Source: Desulfothermus sp964427155 (GTDB taxonomy: Bacteria > Desulfobacterota > Desulfovibrionia > Desulfovibrionales > Desulfothermaceae). Taken from it: a DNA stretch of 64,000 nucleotides. How positions within the stretch are numbered: position 1 is the stretch's first letter; each line of letters starts with the position of its first letter. Below the pieces are notes generated by a model, which saw only the letters and a program-made list of their open reading frames with translations, had not been told where the DNA came from and ran no database searches. The stretch covers positions 1 through 64,000 of the forward strand of contig CAYRSC010000012.1 in assembly GCA_964427155.1 (NCBI GenBank), written 5' to 3'. Positions 35,927 to 44,470 of this stretch are shown piece after piece. The translations under genes and the position numbers were made by a program.

Positions 35927-37545
35927 GGCCTCTTTTCCCTACACTTTTTTCGTTGCTTGTTTTTGTACATGGCCTTGTCTGCTTCTCTAAAAAGCAGGTC
36001 TTTGTCAAGTTTATCCCTTTCACTTATGGCAAATCCAAAGGAGATACTGATGGAAAACTCCCTTTCCTTTCTAGAGTTATATCTCTCCATGGCATTTTTC
36101 ATCCTATGAATAACCCGTTCCACAGTATCTCTATCGCTGGAGGGAAGTATTATTCCAAATTCATCGCCTCCTATCCTTGCCACCACATCTGATTTTCTCA
36201 CACAGGAACGTAGGAGATTGGCGCTTTCCCTTATGTATTTATCTCCCATTTTATGTCCCAATGTGTCATTTATCTGTTTTAATCCATCCAGGTCTGCAAT
36301 AATCAGAGCCACAGGTAGGTGTCTGTTATTTTCCAGGCGGGTTAGCTCTTCTTCAAAATAACATCTATTGTAGATGCCTGTGAGGGCATCGTGAAAACTT
36401 AGATGCAAAAGTTTCTTCTCCAACTCCTTCCTACCTGTTATGTCAGTAAAGGAGCCCAATATCCTTCCCCCGGGGAGTACGCTTACATTTACCAGCATAT
36501 ATTTTTTGTTTTTCCACCTATCCAGGAAGGTAAATTCGTATTCTCTGGGCACACTGTGGGGGTCTAATTTTCTCATCCGATTATATGAAAGCATTCTGGG
36601 AAGGTCCCTCTCATGGACAAAGTCCGTCCACTTCATCTTTCCCTCTATCTCCTCTCTCCTGTAGCCAGATATCTTTTCAAATTTGTGATTTACACGGGTG
36701 ATGATGTGGTCCTCTGTGACGATTATCATAGCAGTTCCCGAGCCTTCAAATATCACCCGATAGTATTCCTCTCTCTCCTTGAGCCCCTGCTTCATTTCCT
36801 TTTCGTGGGTGATGTCCCTCATTATTCCCCTGAATCCCTTTTTATTCCCCTTCTCATCATATATGAGGTCCACAGAGGTCTCCACATAGACCTCTTTGCC
36901 ATCCTTTCTTATGAGCTTCCACTCAAAAAACGGATGGGGTTTCTCTTCCCTATAGACCGTGTTAAATATGGTATAGACATATTTTGCCGTCTCAGGATCA
37001 GAGTAGTCCTTGTTGTTCAGGCCCAGGATCTCCTCCCTGGAGTATCCCAGGATCTTGGGGATGACCTCGTTTACATAGATAAAGCTTCCCCTTACATCCA
37101 CTTCAAAATAACCCAGGTTTGAGAGCCTCATTACCCTGCGGTATGCCTCTTCCCTTTTTTTAATCTCCTCTTCCAGTAGCTTTTTCTCTGTGATGTCCAG
37201 GATCTGCCCAAGCACCAGCCTCTCATTCTCCATCTCTATCACATCAAAAAATCCCCTGATGTAAATGACCTTTCCAGATTTTGTAATCCCCCTGAACTCA
37301 TAGGAAGTTATCACCTTCTCTCCCTTTATCCTTTTATTGAATTGCCTGCTTACATTCTCTCTGTCTTCAGGATGGATGAGGAGATAAAAGGGGATCCTCA
37401 AGAGTTCTTCACGGGAATATTCTGTAATTACACTCATCTGCCTGTTTACAAACCTGAAATGTCCATCTTTTGCCAAGAGATATATGGCAAGGGGGGAGTT
37501 CTCCGTAAGGGCCTCAAAGTCTATATTAATTTTTCTATTGCTCAT
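35914..37545 (-). CDS. PAS-sensor diguanylate cyclase
   Basis: This 543-residue cytoplasmic protein, with no membrane helix, has three PAS/PAC units (about 5-120, 135-250, 260-370) and a GGDEF domain (about 385-540). The active site is intact (RIGGDEFGIIL), and an inhibitory RKSD site lies five residues before it. It should make cyclic di-GMP in response to a small ligand or redox signal. I start at the ATG at 37545, which has GGAAGGGGG just upstream; an earlier ATG at 37560 would add five residues. There is no EAL domain. Confidence 0.92.
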   Translation of the reverse strand: MSNRKINIDFEALTENSPLAIYLLAKDGHFRFVNRQMSVITEYSREELLRIPFYLLIHPEDRENVSRQFNKRIKGEKVITSYEFRGITKSGKVIYIRGFFDVIEMENERLVLGQILDITEKKLLEEEIKKREEAYRRVMRLSNLGYFEVDVRGSFIYVNEVIPKILGYSREEILGLNNKDYSDPETAKYVYTIFNTVYREEKPHPFFEWKLIRKDGKEVYVETSVDLIYDEKGNKKGFRGIMRDITHEKEMKQGLKEREEYYRVIFEGSGTAMIIVTEDHIITRVNHKFEKISGYRREEIEGKMKWTDFVHERDLPRMLSYNRMRKLDPHSVPREYEFTFLDRWKNKKYMLVNVSVLPGGRILGSFTDITGRKELEKKLLHLSFHDALTGIYNRCYFEEELTRLENNRHLPVALIIADLDGLKQINDTLGHKMGDKYIRESANLLRSCVRKSDVVARIGGDEFGIILPSSDRDTVERVIHRMKNAMERYNSRKEREFSISISFGFAISERDKLDKDLLFREADKAMYKNKQRKKCREKRPCMK

Positions 37546-37687
37546 AATGCCCCCTTCCATTTAATTTTTTAATGAGTGCCTCTAAGAAAAATTTAACTGT
37601 TAACCTCTCCTAGTGTCAATAACTTTCGCCCAAAACCCTGCATCTCTCTTATGTTTTTCCTGTATGGCACAACCCCTTTTCTCCTTC

Positions 37688-37715
37688 TTGACAAGGCACA
37701 GTTTATCGCTATATT
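37688..37715 (+). promoter_or_regulatory. Sigma-70 promoter of tauE-fmdE
   Basis: TTGACA at 37688-37693 and TATATT at 37710-37715 are separated by 16 bases. The expected start site falls inside the palindrome at 37716-37740. Confidence 0.7.
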
Positions 37716-37740
37716 TCTATATGGTCATAGAACATATAGA
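37716..37740. promoter_or_regulatory. Candidate operator over the transcription start
   Basis: This 25-base near-perfect palindrome has arms TCTATATG and CATATAGA with an inner TC/GA pair and one mismatched pair. It starts just after the -10 box, so a bound dimer would block transcription. A further CTATAT copy lies at 37709-37714, inside the -10. Confidence 0.6.
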
Positions 37741-37773
37741 CCGCTAACCCTTTAAGTTTCAAGGAGGAATGTC

Positions 37774-38523
37774 ATGGTTATATGGGCGTGTATTATTGTG
37801 TTGGGGTTATCTTTTATCTTTTCCATGCTGGGATTGGGGGGGGCCATGTTGTATGTGCCGGTATTTCACTGGCTAGGTTTTGATTTTAAGACCGAGGCCA
37901 TCCCCACTGCGCTCCTATTAAATGGTATTACTGTGCTCTCTGCCTCCATTGTATATTTTCGCTCCAAGATGGTGGACATCAGGGGAGCTATCCCCCTGGT
38001 GATTTCTTCATTTGTGGGGGCACCCCTGGGGGCCTATATTACTCAATATGTTCCCACGCGCATACTTATTGTGCTCTTTGCAATAGCCATGCTTTTTGCG
38101 GGTTCAAAGATGCTTATAAGTTCGGGTCAGAAGGATAGAGAAGAGATGGTATCCAATAAAATGCGTATCCTGCTTATGTCAGTGGGGGGATTTCTTATTG
38201 GTATTATAGCAGGGCTCCTTGGGATTGGGGGGGGATTTTTGTTTGTGCCCCTTATGCTGGCCATTGGGTATCCCACCAAGAAGGCGGCGGCCACAAGTGC
38301 CTTTGTGGTTATCTTTTCTTCCTTTTCTGGATTTGCAGGTCACATAGCAGAGGGACATTTTAACTGGATGCTGATGGTCTCCACCACCATTGCAGTTATA
38401 ATAGGCGCCCAGATAGGTGCTTATGTAATGAAGGAGAAGATGAAGGCAAAGTGGATAAAACAGATGTTTGGGGTGGTTTTGCTACTGGTGGCATTTAAGA
38501 TGCTTGCCAAGATATACCTTTAA
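37774..38523 (+). CDS. TauE/SafE-family anion exporter
   Basis: This 249-residue inner-membrane protein has about eight helices in two homologous halves. Each begins with a Gly-rich segment, LGLGGAMLYVPVF and LGIGGGFLFVPLM, as in the TauE/SafE (DUF81) family. These proteins are proposed to export sulfite, sulfoacetate or other anions. The start follows AAGGAGGAATGTC. It is probably transcribed with fmdE, 43 bases downstream, from the promoter at 37688. The substrate is unknown. Confidence 0.88.
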   Translation: MVIWACIIVLGLSFIFSMLGLGGAMLYVPVFHWLGFDFKTEAIPTALLLNGITVLSASIVYFRSKMVDIRGAIPLVISSFVGAPLGAYITQYVPTRILIVLFAIAMLFAGSKMLISSGQKDREEMVSNKMRILLMSVGGFLIGIIAGLLGIGGGFLFVPLMLAIGYPTKKAAATSAFVVIFSSFSGFAGHIAEGHFNWMLMVSTTIAVIIGAQIGAYVMKEKMKAKWIKQMFGVVLLLVAFKMLAKIYL

Positions 38524-38566
38524 CATAAAACCTTAACTAGGAAACCCTTAACAGGAGGTAAAACTC

Positions 38567-39175
38567 ATGATGGATGAGAAAAAATTACTGCAGGATGCCT
38601 TTTTCTTCCATGGTCATATCTGTTGGGCCAGTGCTATTGGAGTAAGGGCAGGTATTGCGGCCCTAAAAAAGCTGGGCGTGGAAAGGGCAAAAAATTCCAG
38701 CGATCTTCATTGCATCTTGGAAATCGGCGACAATCACGGGGCACAATGTTTTGCCGATGGAGTCCAGTTTGCAACTGGCTGCACATTGGGTAAACACTGT
38801 ATAGAAAAGACAGGATGGGGGAAACTGGCCTTTACCCTGATAGACAAACAGGGGGAAAAGGCAGTGCGAGTTTCCTATTATCCTGGCAGACATAAGATGA
38901 TAGCAGAATCCTCTTTTATGAAGAAAAGGGCCGCAGGTATTCCTCCCTCCCAGATACCAGAGGAGGAGGCGTGGGATATGGTAAATATCCTCTGGAATGC
39001 ACCTGAAGAGGAGGTCTTGCGTATAGGAGATATTGAGGATTATCCATGGGAAGAATATGGAGAGATAATGGGTCTTGTACCCTGTGATAGCTGTGGAGAA
39101 CTTGTGGCCCGTCCATATCTCAGGGTAGTTGGTAATAAGCATATGTGTATTCCCTGTTCAGGATATGACCTTTAA
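38567..39175 (+). CDS. FmdE-domain protein with zinc ribbon
   Basis: This 202-residue soluble protein has an FmdE domain: FFHGHICWASAIGVRAGIAAL holds the conserved His and Cys, and ATGCTLGKHC a second Cys pair. A C-terminal zinc ribbon follows: CDSCGEL with CIPC. FmdE was named from tungsten/molybdenum formylmethanofuran dehydrogenase operons, but bacterial members stand apart and their function is not settled. AGGAGGT lies before the ATG. The gene is ended by a hairpin, making it the last of a two-gene unit. Confidence 0.88.
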   Translation: MMDEKKLLQDAFFFHGHICWASAIGVRAGIAALKKLGVERAKNSSDLHCILEIGDNHGAQCFADGVQFATGCTLGKHCIEKTGWGKLAFTLIDKQGEKAVRVSYYPGRHKMIAESSFMKKRAAGIPPSQIPEEEAWDMVNILWNAPEEEVLRIGDIEDYPWEEYGEIMGLVPCDSCGELVARPYLRVVGNKHMCIPCSGYDL

Positions 39176-39184
39176 CCTTATAAT

Positions 39185-39215
39185 GGGTCCTCATTGAGAG
39201 GGCCCTTTTGTCCCT
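39185..39215 (+). terminator. Rho-independent terminator of tauE-fmdE
   Basis: An 8-bp stem, GGGTCCTC with GAGGGCCC (one T-G pair), has a 5-base loop and is followed by TTTT. It lies nine bases after the fmdE stop. Confidence 0.75.
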
Positions 39216-39326
39216 CCTTTTTTCCTATAGTTCCTTTTGTTGAATTTTTTCCTCAATGGGTTTATATAGAAGAAGATATAAGGCTACTTATGCAATATCT
39301 TTCTGGCGGGAAAACAGTGAGGAGCT

Positions 39327-40928
39327 ATGCTGGAGTTTTTGAGGATAAAGAATGTGGCCCTTATTGAGGATGTAGAATTGGAGTTTTCAAAGGGATTAAA
39401 TGTTCTCACTGGAGAGAGTGGGGTGGGGAAGTCCTTTATCCTCAGGGCCCTGGACTTTGTCCTGGGCGAAGGGATGCCAAAGGATATCATTAGATATGGG
39501 AAAGAAAAGGCCTTTGTGGAGGCCATTTTTTTTATAGATGGAGAGGAACTTCTCATAAGGAGAGAGATCCTTAAAGGGAGTGGAAGAAGTAAGATATTTA
39601 TAAATGACATGCTCTCTTCCAGGACTCGTCTGAAGGAATTGAGGTCCCGTCTTATCCTCTACACCTCTCAACATGAACAGCATAAACTACTTTCTCCTGC
39701 CTATCATACCTCTATCCTGGATAGTGGCCTTCCTTCTGAAGTTTTTTTTCAGAGGGACAAGGTACTAAAAGAACTCAAGGAATTGGATGATAAGAGAGAT
39801 TCCCTTATTGAGAGGGTGGAGGAGTTAAAGAGCAGGAGGGATTTTCTGGAATTTCAGCTCCGTCAGATAGAAGAAGTAAACCCTCAGGTGGGAGAGGAGG
39901 AGGAGCTATATGCGAGGCGGGATGAATTAAAGAGACAGATGGAGATATGTGAAGGGGTGCACAGGGCCCTGGAGTTGCTCACCTCTCAGCCAGTGGCCAT
40001 AAGGGATAACCTCCTTGAGTTGATTGGGGTGATAGAGAGCCTGGCCCAGGTGCAAGAGGATTTTAAAAAGATAGGAGAGGAGCTCTCTTCCTGGAATGAT
40101 ATCCTGGAGGAGTTGGAGTGTGAGCTCCGAGGCCATTCTTCTTCCCTGGATGTGGTGGAAGAGATAGATAGGATAGAAAAGAGGCTGTGGGAACTACAAC
40201 AGCTCAAGAAGAAGCTGGGCCGCTCCTTAGAGGAGGTCCTATCCCTCCGAGAGGAACTTGCAGAAAATCTCTCCTTTCTGGATAGAAGTACCCTTGATTT
40301 GAGGGAGATGGAGGAGGAGCGAAAGGAAGCAATAAAAAGGCTCTCTTCTCTTGTTCAGGAGATAAATAGACTTAGGAAGGAAAGGGCAGGAGGGTTTGCC
40401 CTGCTTCTTAAAAAGGAACTTACCCAACTGGGATTTTCCAAGGACGTGGAGATCTTGTTTGAATTTTTTCCGAGGGAGATATATCCTGGGATAATGGAGG
40501 ATAGGGCAAGGATATACTGGAGACCAAACCCAGGTCAAAATATGCATCCCCTAGACAAGATAGTCTCTGGAGGAGAATTATCTCGGGTGATGCTTGCCTT
40601 AATATCTGCCTCTGCCCCTGATGATATGCCCACCATAATATTTGATGAGGTGGATACAGGTATAGGAGGTGTGACCCTCACCAAGGTAGGACAGAAGATA
40701 AAGGAACTCTCTAAAAGACATCAGATAATACTCATTACCCATTGGCCCCAGCTTGCATATCTTGCAGATACTCATATAAAAATAGAAAAGGTAATAAAGG
40801 CCCAGAGGACCTATACCAGGTCCAGGGTTTTAAAGGGGAAAGAAATAACCAAGGAGATTGCCCGCATGGCAGGGGGAGGTCCTGAGGGCATGGCCCTTGC
40901 TCAAGAGCTTTTGAGGAACATACAATGA
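39327..40928 (+). CDS. recN: DNA repair protein RecN
   Basis: This 533-residue SMC-like ATPase functions in double-strand break repair. Walker A is GESGVGKS (GETGAGKS is more usual), followed by a long coiled coil (about 150-360), the signature VSGGELSRVMLAL and Walker B TIIFDEVDTGIGG. The start MLEFLRIKNVALIEDVELEF matches the family. It overlaps pyrK by 4 bases. Confidence 0.95.
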   Translation: MLEFLRIKNVALIEDVELEFSKGLNVLTGESGVGKSFILRALDFVLGEGMPKDIIRYGKEKAFVEAIFFIDGEELLIRREILKGSGRSKIFINDMLSSRTRLKELRSRLILYTSQHEQHKLLSPAYHTSILDSGLPSEVFFQRDKVLKELKELDDKRDSLIERVEELKSRRDFLEFQLRQIEEVNPQVGEEEELYARRDELKRQMEICEGVHRALELLTSQPVAIRDNLLELIGVIESLAQVQEDFKKIGEELSSWNDILEELECELRGHSSSLDVVEEIDRIEKRLWELQQLKKKLGRSLEEVLSLREELAENLSFLDRSTLDLREMEEERKEAIKRLSSLVQEINRLRKERAGGFALLLKKELTQLGFSKDVEILFEFFPREIYPGIMEDRARIYWRPNPGQNMHPLDKIVSGGELSRVMLALISASAPDDMPTIIFDEVDTGIGGVTLTKVGQKIKELSKRHQIILITHWPQLAYLADTHIKIEKVIKAQRTYTRSRVLKGKEITKEIARMAGGGPEGMALAQELLRNIQ

Positions 40929-41707
40929 AAAATCTTGTTGAATATACCACAGTGGAGGTAAAGGCCATAGAGAGCACGGACAATGAGAGATTTTTCTGGC
41001 TTGTGCTCTCTTCTCCAGGATGGGAGTGGGTGCCAGGACAGTTCGTAATGGTTCGGCCCCAGGCTTGGGAATTTGACCCTTTTCTTCCCCGTCCCTTTTC
41101 CATTGCCAACATGGATGAGGAGGAGCTTCGGATATTCTTTCAGGTGGTGGGGAGGGGCACAAGGAGACTATCTTGTCTCAGCCCAGGAGAAAAGGTAAAT
41201 ATCTGGGGTCCTCTGGGACGTGGATTCCTCATAGATTATGAACGTCCCCTTCTCCTCATTGCAGGGGGAATTGGTCTTGCCCCCTTTATAGGGATAATTA
41301 AGAATCATCCAAGGCCTGAAAACGTGGAGCTAATATTTGGTCATAGGCGAGATATCAAGCACTATCCCATCTCAGAGATCTCCAGGAGGATTTTGGTGTG
41401 GTGTGTCCAGGATAAGAGCCACAAGGACCTGGAGAGGTTGAGAAAGGCAGTAAGAGTGAAGATTGAGGGCTATTCCCCAGAGGGACAGATATTTGCTTGT
41501 GGGCCACTTCCTTTTTTAAGGATGATACATGAGATATGTAGTGACCAGCGTGCCCCTGTCCAGGTCTCTCTGGAGCGTCCCATGGCGTGTGGGATAGGGG
41601 TATGCATGGGGTGTAGTATTAGGGGAGAGGGAGGAAGGACCTATCATGTATGTACTCAGGGTCCAGTCTTTTTCTGTAATGAACTGGATATGGATAATCT
41701 GGTATAA
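40925..41707 (+). CDS. pyrK: Dihydroorotate dehydrogenase electron-transfer subunit
   Basis: This 260-residue flavoprotein has an FAD-binding domain (LPRPFSIAN), an NAD-binding part (LIAGGIGLAPF) and a C-terminal 2Fe-2S site, CGIGVCMGC with a later VC. It passes electrons from PyrD to NAD or another acceptor. It starts within the last codon of recN (ATGA). pyrD follows after 21 bases, as expected for the class 1B enzyme. Confidence 0.93.
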   Translation: MKNLVEYTTVEVKAIESTDNERFFWLVLSSPGWEWVPGQFVMVRPQAWEFDPFLPRPFSIANMDEEELRIFFQVVGRGTRRLSCLSPGEKVNIWGPLGRGFLIDYERPLLLIAGGIGLAPFIGIIKNHPRPENVELIFGHRRDIKHYPISEISRRILVWCVQDKSHKDLERLRKAVRVKIEGYSPEGQIFACGPLPFLRMIHEICSDQRAPVQVSLERPMACGIGVCMGCSIRGEGGRTYHVCTQGPVFFCNELDMDNLV

Positions 41708-41728
41708 AAGGGAGAGGGGAGAGTAATT

Positions 41729-42640
41729 ATGGAGTTGGGTGTGAAAGTGGGAAGTCTTTTTTTGAAAAATCCAGTAATAACTGCCTCTGGTACCTTTGGT
41801 TATGGAGTGGAGTTTAAGGATTTTGGGGAATTGGAAAAACTTGGAGCAATAGTGGTGAAGGGCCTCTCTCTCCTTCCCAGAGAAGGAAATAAGGGAGTGA
41901 GAATCACAGAGACCCCCTGTGGGATGTTGAACTCTATTGGGTTGGAAAATATCGGCTCACAGGCCTTTATTGAGCAGATCCTCCCATTGCTCCCCTGGGA
42001 GAAGACGCCGGTTATTGTGAATCTTTATGGAGAGACCTTTGAGGAATTTGGAGAACTGGCATCTATTTTTGCCAGGGAGGAGGCAATAGCCGCCTTAGAG
42101 ATAAATATATCGTGTCCCAATGTAAAACAGGGGGGGCTATTGTTTGGACAGGATGTAGGTGCCGCATGCAGGGTGTGTGAGGAGGTTAAAAGGAGCGCGG
42201 GGGACAAGATGGTGATCTTAAAACTTACCCCTGCCTCCCCGGATATAAGGGCACTTGCTCGTGCCCTTCAGGATGCGGGAGCAGATGCCCTTTCTCTTAT
42301 TAATACCATTCCCGCCATGGCAGTGGATATATATACCCGCAGACCCCGTTTGAGCAATATAATAGGAGGGCTCTCTGGCCCTGCCATAAAACCCATTGCC
42401 CAGAAACTGGTCTATGATGTGGTCTCCTGTGTGGATATACCGGTTATAGGGATTGGGGGGATTATGAGCCCTGAGGATGTGTTTGAATATATTCTCATTG
42501 GTGCCCATGCAGTAGAGGTGGGCTCTGCCAACCTCATAAGACCCACCAGTGCCTTTGATATAGTGGAAGGACTTGAAGAGGTGGCCCTGAAATTGGGGAT
42601 AGACTCTATAGAAGAGTATAGGGGAACCCTCTCCACATAA
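41729..42640 (+). CDS. pyrD: Dihydroorotate dehydrogenase, class 1B
   Basis: This 303-residue TIM-barrel FMN enzyme of pyrimidine synthesis oxidises dihydroorotate to orotate. ITASGTFGYG and NISCPNVKQGG hold the substrate region, with the base Cys in SCPN, and IGIGGIMSPEDV holds the FMN phosphate loop. Together with PyrK it forms the NAD-linked type. Its stop is only four bases from the end of the convergent cheX gene, with no hairpin between. Confidence 0.95.
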   Translation: MELGVKVGSLFLKNPVITASGTFGYGVEFKDFGELEKLGAIVVKGLSLLPREGNKGVRITETPCGMLNSIGLENIGSQAFIEQILPLLPWEKTPVIVNLYGETFEEFGELASIFAREEAIAALEINISCPNVKQGGLLFGQDVGAACRVCEEVKRSAGDKMVILKLTPASPDIRALARALQDAGADALSLINTIPAMAVDIYTRRPRLSNIIGGLSGPAIKPIAQKLVYDVVSCVDIPVIGIGGIMSPEDVFEYILIGAHAVEVGSANLIRPTSAFDIVEGLEEVALKLGIDSIEEYRGTLST

Positions 42641-42644
42641 GGTA

Positions 42645-43121
42645 TCAGTCCTGAAAACTAACCTCTACCACTAGCTCTCCTCCCCCCTCTATGGTAAAGG
42701 GTATGGAGAGGATAGGGGCAGAGGGGATATGATCTAGCTCCTTGCCCTTACCAATAATTATCTTGGGGGTGCCTGCTTGAAATTTTTTCCCCTGTTCTGA
42801 TAATTTTATTCTGGCCTGACCTGAAATCATGTTGGTGAGTTCTCCCACTGCATCTGCGATCTCGTCATTTATCTCAGTAAAACTCTCAAAAAGCATATTG
42901 TTGACAATGGTAAGGACTGCCTCTTTGGAAAGGGTAAGAGAGATGACTCCATTGGTGTGTCCAGATATATTCAGTATTCCAGTTACATCCCCAACAGCTG
43001 TCCTGTGTTTGTTGATATATGGCTTTCCTGGCTTGACTTTTACATTGGCCATGGTCTCTAATACATTTATAACAGCACTGAGAAAGGGATTTATAAAATT
43101 CACATCATAACTCTTTGCCAT
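42645..43121 (-). CDS. cheX: CheX-type chemotaxis phosphatase
   Basis: This 158-residue protein starts MAKSYDVNFINPFLSAVINVL, the usual CheX N-terminus. It has the ELTN (ExxN) catalytic motif in DAVGELTNMISGQA, which dephosphorylates CheY-P. A longer frame back to 43184 runs through the terminator hairpin and is not a real start. Other signal-transduction CheX proteins act on different receivers, so the target is not certain. It lies downstream of the HDOD gene, in the same direction, but is separated by a terminator. Confidence 0.85.
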   Translation of the reverse strand: MAKSYDVNFINPFLSAVINVLETMANVKVKPGKPYINKHRTAVGDVTGILNISGHTNGVISLTLSKEAVLTIVNNMLFESFTEINDEIADAVGELTNMISGQARIKLSEQGKKFQAGTPKIIIGKGKELDHIPSAPILSIPFTIEGGGELVVEVSFQD

Positions 43122-43149
43122 GGCTTCTATCTGGTCCTTTTGTGTGGGT

Positions 43150-43188
43150 ATAGAAAAAAGCAAAAAAGTGAGGTCCCCCCTCACTTTT
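43150..43188 (-). terminator. Rho-independent terminator after the HDOD gene
   Basis: A 10-bp stem, AAAAGTGAGG with CCTCACTTTT, has a 5-base loop and is followed on the minus strand by T-rich sequence. It lies between the HDOD gene and cheX. Confidence 0.85.
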
Positions 43189-43219
43189 CTTAAAGTAAAT
43201 TAAAGGCTCCTTCATTAGA

Positions 43220-44446
43220 TTATAAAATAGCGCTGAGAAGGCCTTTGAGGACCTGGTTGTGTTTTGCTACTATCTGAGATATAAGCTCTACTTTTAGACC
43301 CAGTCCTTTCCACACATCTTCTTCCATCCCTGGCACCACAAACATCCCCCCTCCAGCAATGGAGATGGCATTTGCCATGTTGTCAGCCACCTGAAGGATG
43401 GCCGCTTCTTTGAAATGTTCTGCCCCCTGGGGATTGTGGTGATGGCTCACAATATCTATAAGGGAGGGAGGGAATTCCCATTGTTTCATTATGAGATTGC
43501 TTATGTGGGTGTGGGTGAATCCCAGAACATTTTCTTCTGCCTCTACCACTGGTATCATATTTTCCCTGGCAAAGATAAGGGCCTCCACCGAGCCATAGGG
43601 TAGATTTTTGAAGAGGATGAGTTTTCCTACATCATGGAGAAGACCGCAGGTGAACATGAACTCTTCATTGGGGATCTTGAGGAGAGAAGAGAGTATCTTG
43701 GCAAAGACCGCACAACTTAGAGAATGTTTCCAGAAGGTATTCATATCAATGAGTTCTGGAGGAATATCCTTGAAGTATCTAATGGCAGTTATCCCCAGGG
43801 CAAGGTTGGAGAGCTCTTGCTCTCCGATGATGGAAACTGCCCTTTCTATGGAGTCTATCTTTTGAGTGAGACCAAAGAGGGGACTGTTCACCAGTTTCAG
43901 GAGTTTTGCAGAAAGTGCCACATCTGCACTCACTACTTGAGCAATCTCCTTGGCTGAAGCGGTCTTGCTCTCTAATACCTTCTTGAGTTTGAAGTATACA
44001 TCAGGGAAAGATGCCAGCGAAACCTCATGTTTTATCACATCTTCCGGGCCGCCCATGTCCTTTAAAAACAGGTCCTTCATCCTCTCTACATTTTTTGCCC
44101 TTAGACTTTCTTCACAGGGAAGGACCCATCCCCTTTTTAGGGAGTTAACCAATAATTCTACTACCAGTTTATACAACTCCCCAAATAGCTCACTGTCTGG
44201 ATTTACATACATGAAAAATTTAAATGCATATTCCTGGGCCACCATCTCTATGTAGTTTTCCTTTTCCGCCTCGTCTCTTGCCTTTACCTCTACATAGTCT
44301 ATACCAGCTTCCAGAAGCAGGTTCTTTTCTCGATCTCTGATGGTAGTGCCCGCAGGTAAAAGCACATTTCCATCAATACCCTTTATATCCTGAGCGAGTA
44401 TCATCCCTGGCATTATATATTCTACACAGATTTTTTTCACTACCAT
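43220..44446 (-). CDS. HDOD-domain signalling protein
   Basis: This protein of about 408 residues has an N-terminal segment (VEYIMPGMILAQDIKG) common in HD-type regulators and a central HDOD domain (about 145-345) with SADVALSAKLLKLVNSPLFG and GLLHDVGKLILFKNLP. HDOD proteins regulate motility, secretion or stress responses, often without enzyme activity. The start is uncertain: TTG 44455, ATG 44446 or GTG 44440 are all in frame, and a G-run lies close upstream. It follows cheR. Confidence 0.8.
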   Translation of the reverse strand: MVVKKICVEYIMPGMILAQDIKGIDGNVLLPAGTTIRDREKNLLLEAGIDYVEVKARDEAEKENYIEMVAQEYAFKFFMYVNPDSELFGELYKLVVELLVNSLKRGWVLPCEESLRAKNVERMKDLFLKDMGGPEDVIKHEVSLASFPDVYFKLKKVLESKTASAKEIAQVVSADVALSAKLLKLVNSPLFGLTQKIDSIERAVSIIGEQELSNLALGITAIRYFKDIPPELIDMNTFWKHSLSCAVFAKILSSLLKIPNEEFMFTCGLLHDVGKLILFKNLPYGSVEALIFARENMIPVVEAEENVLGFTHTHISNLIMKQWEFPPSLIDIVSHHHNPQGAEHFKEAAILQVADNMANAISIAGGGMFVVPGMEEDVWKGLGLKVELISQIVAKHNQVLKGLLSAIL

Positions 44447-44470
44447 ACCCCCCAATAAGTAAAAATCTAT

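Noticed and set aside
37675..37680. TGGCAC as a sigma-54 -24 box
   Set aside because: The -12 element (TTGC) is absent at the right distance; CTTTT stands there.
43122..43184. Extended N-terminus of cheX from a GTG
   Set aside because: The extra codons run through the terminator of the preceding gene and do not match CheX.
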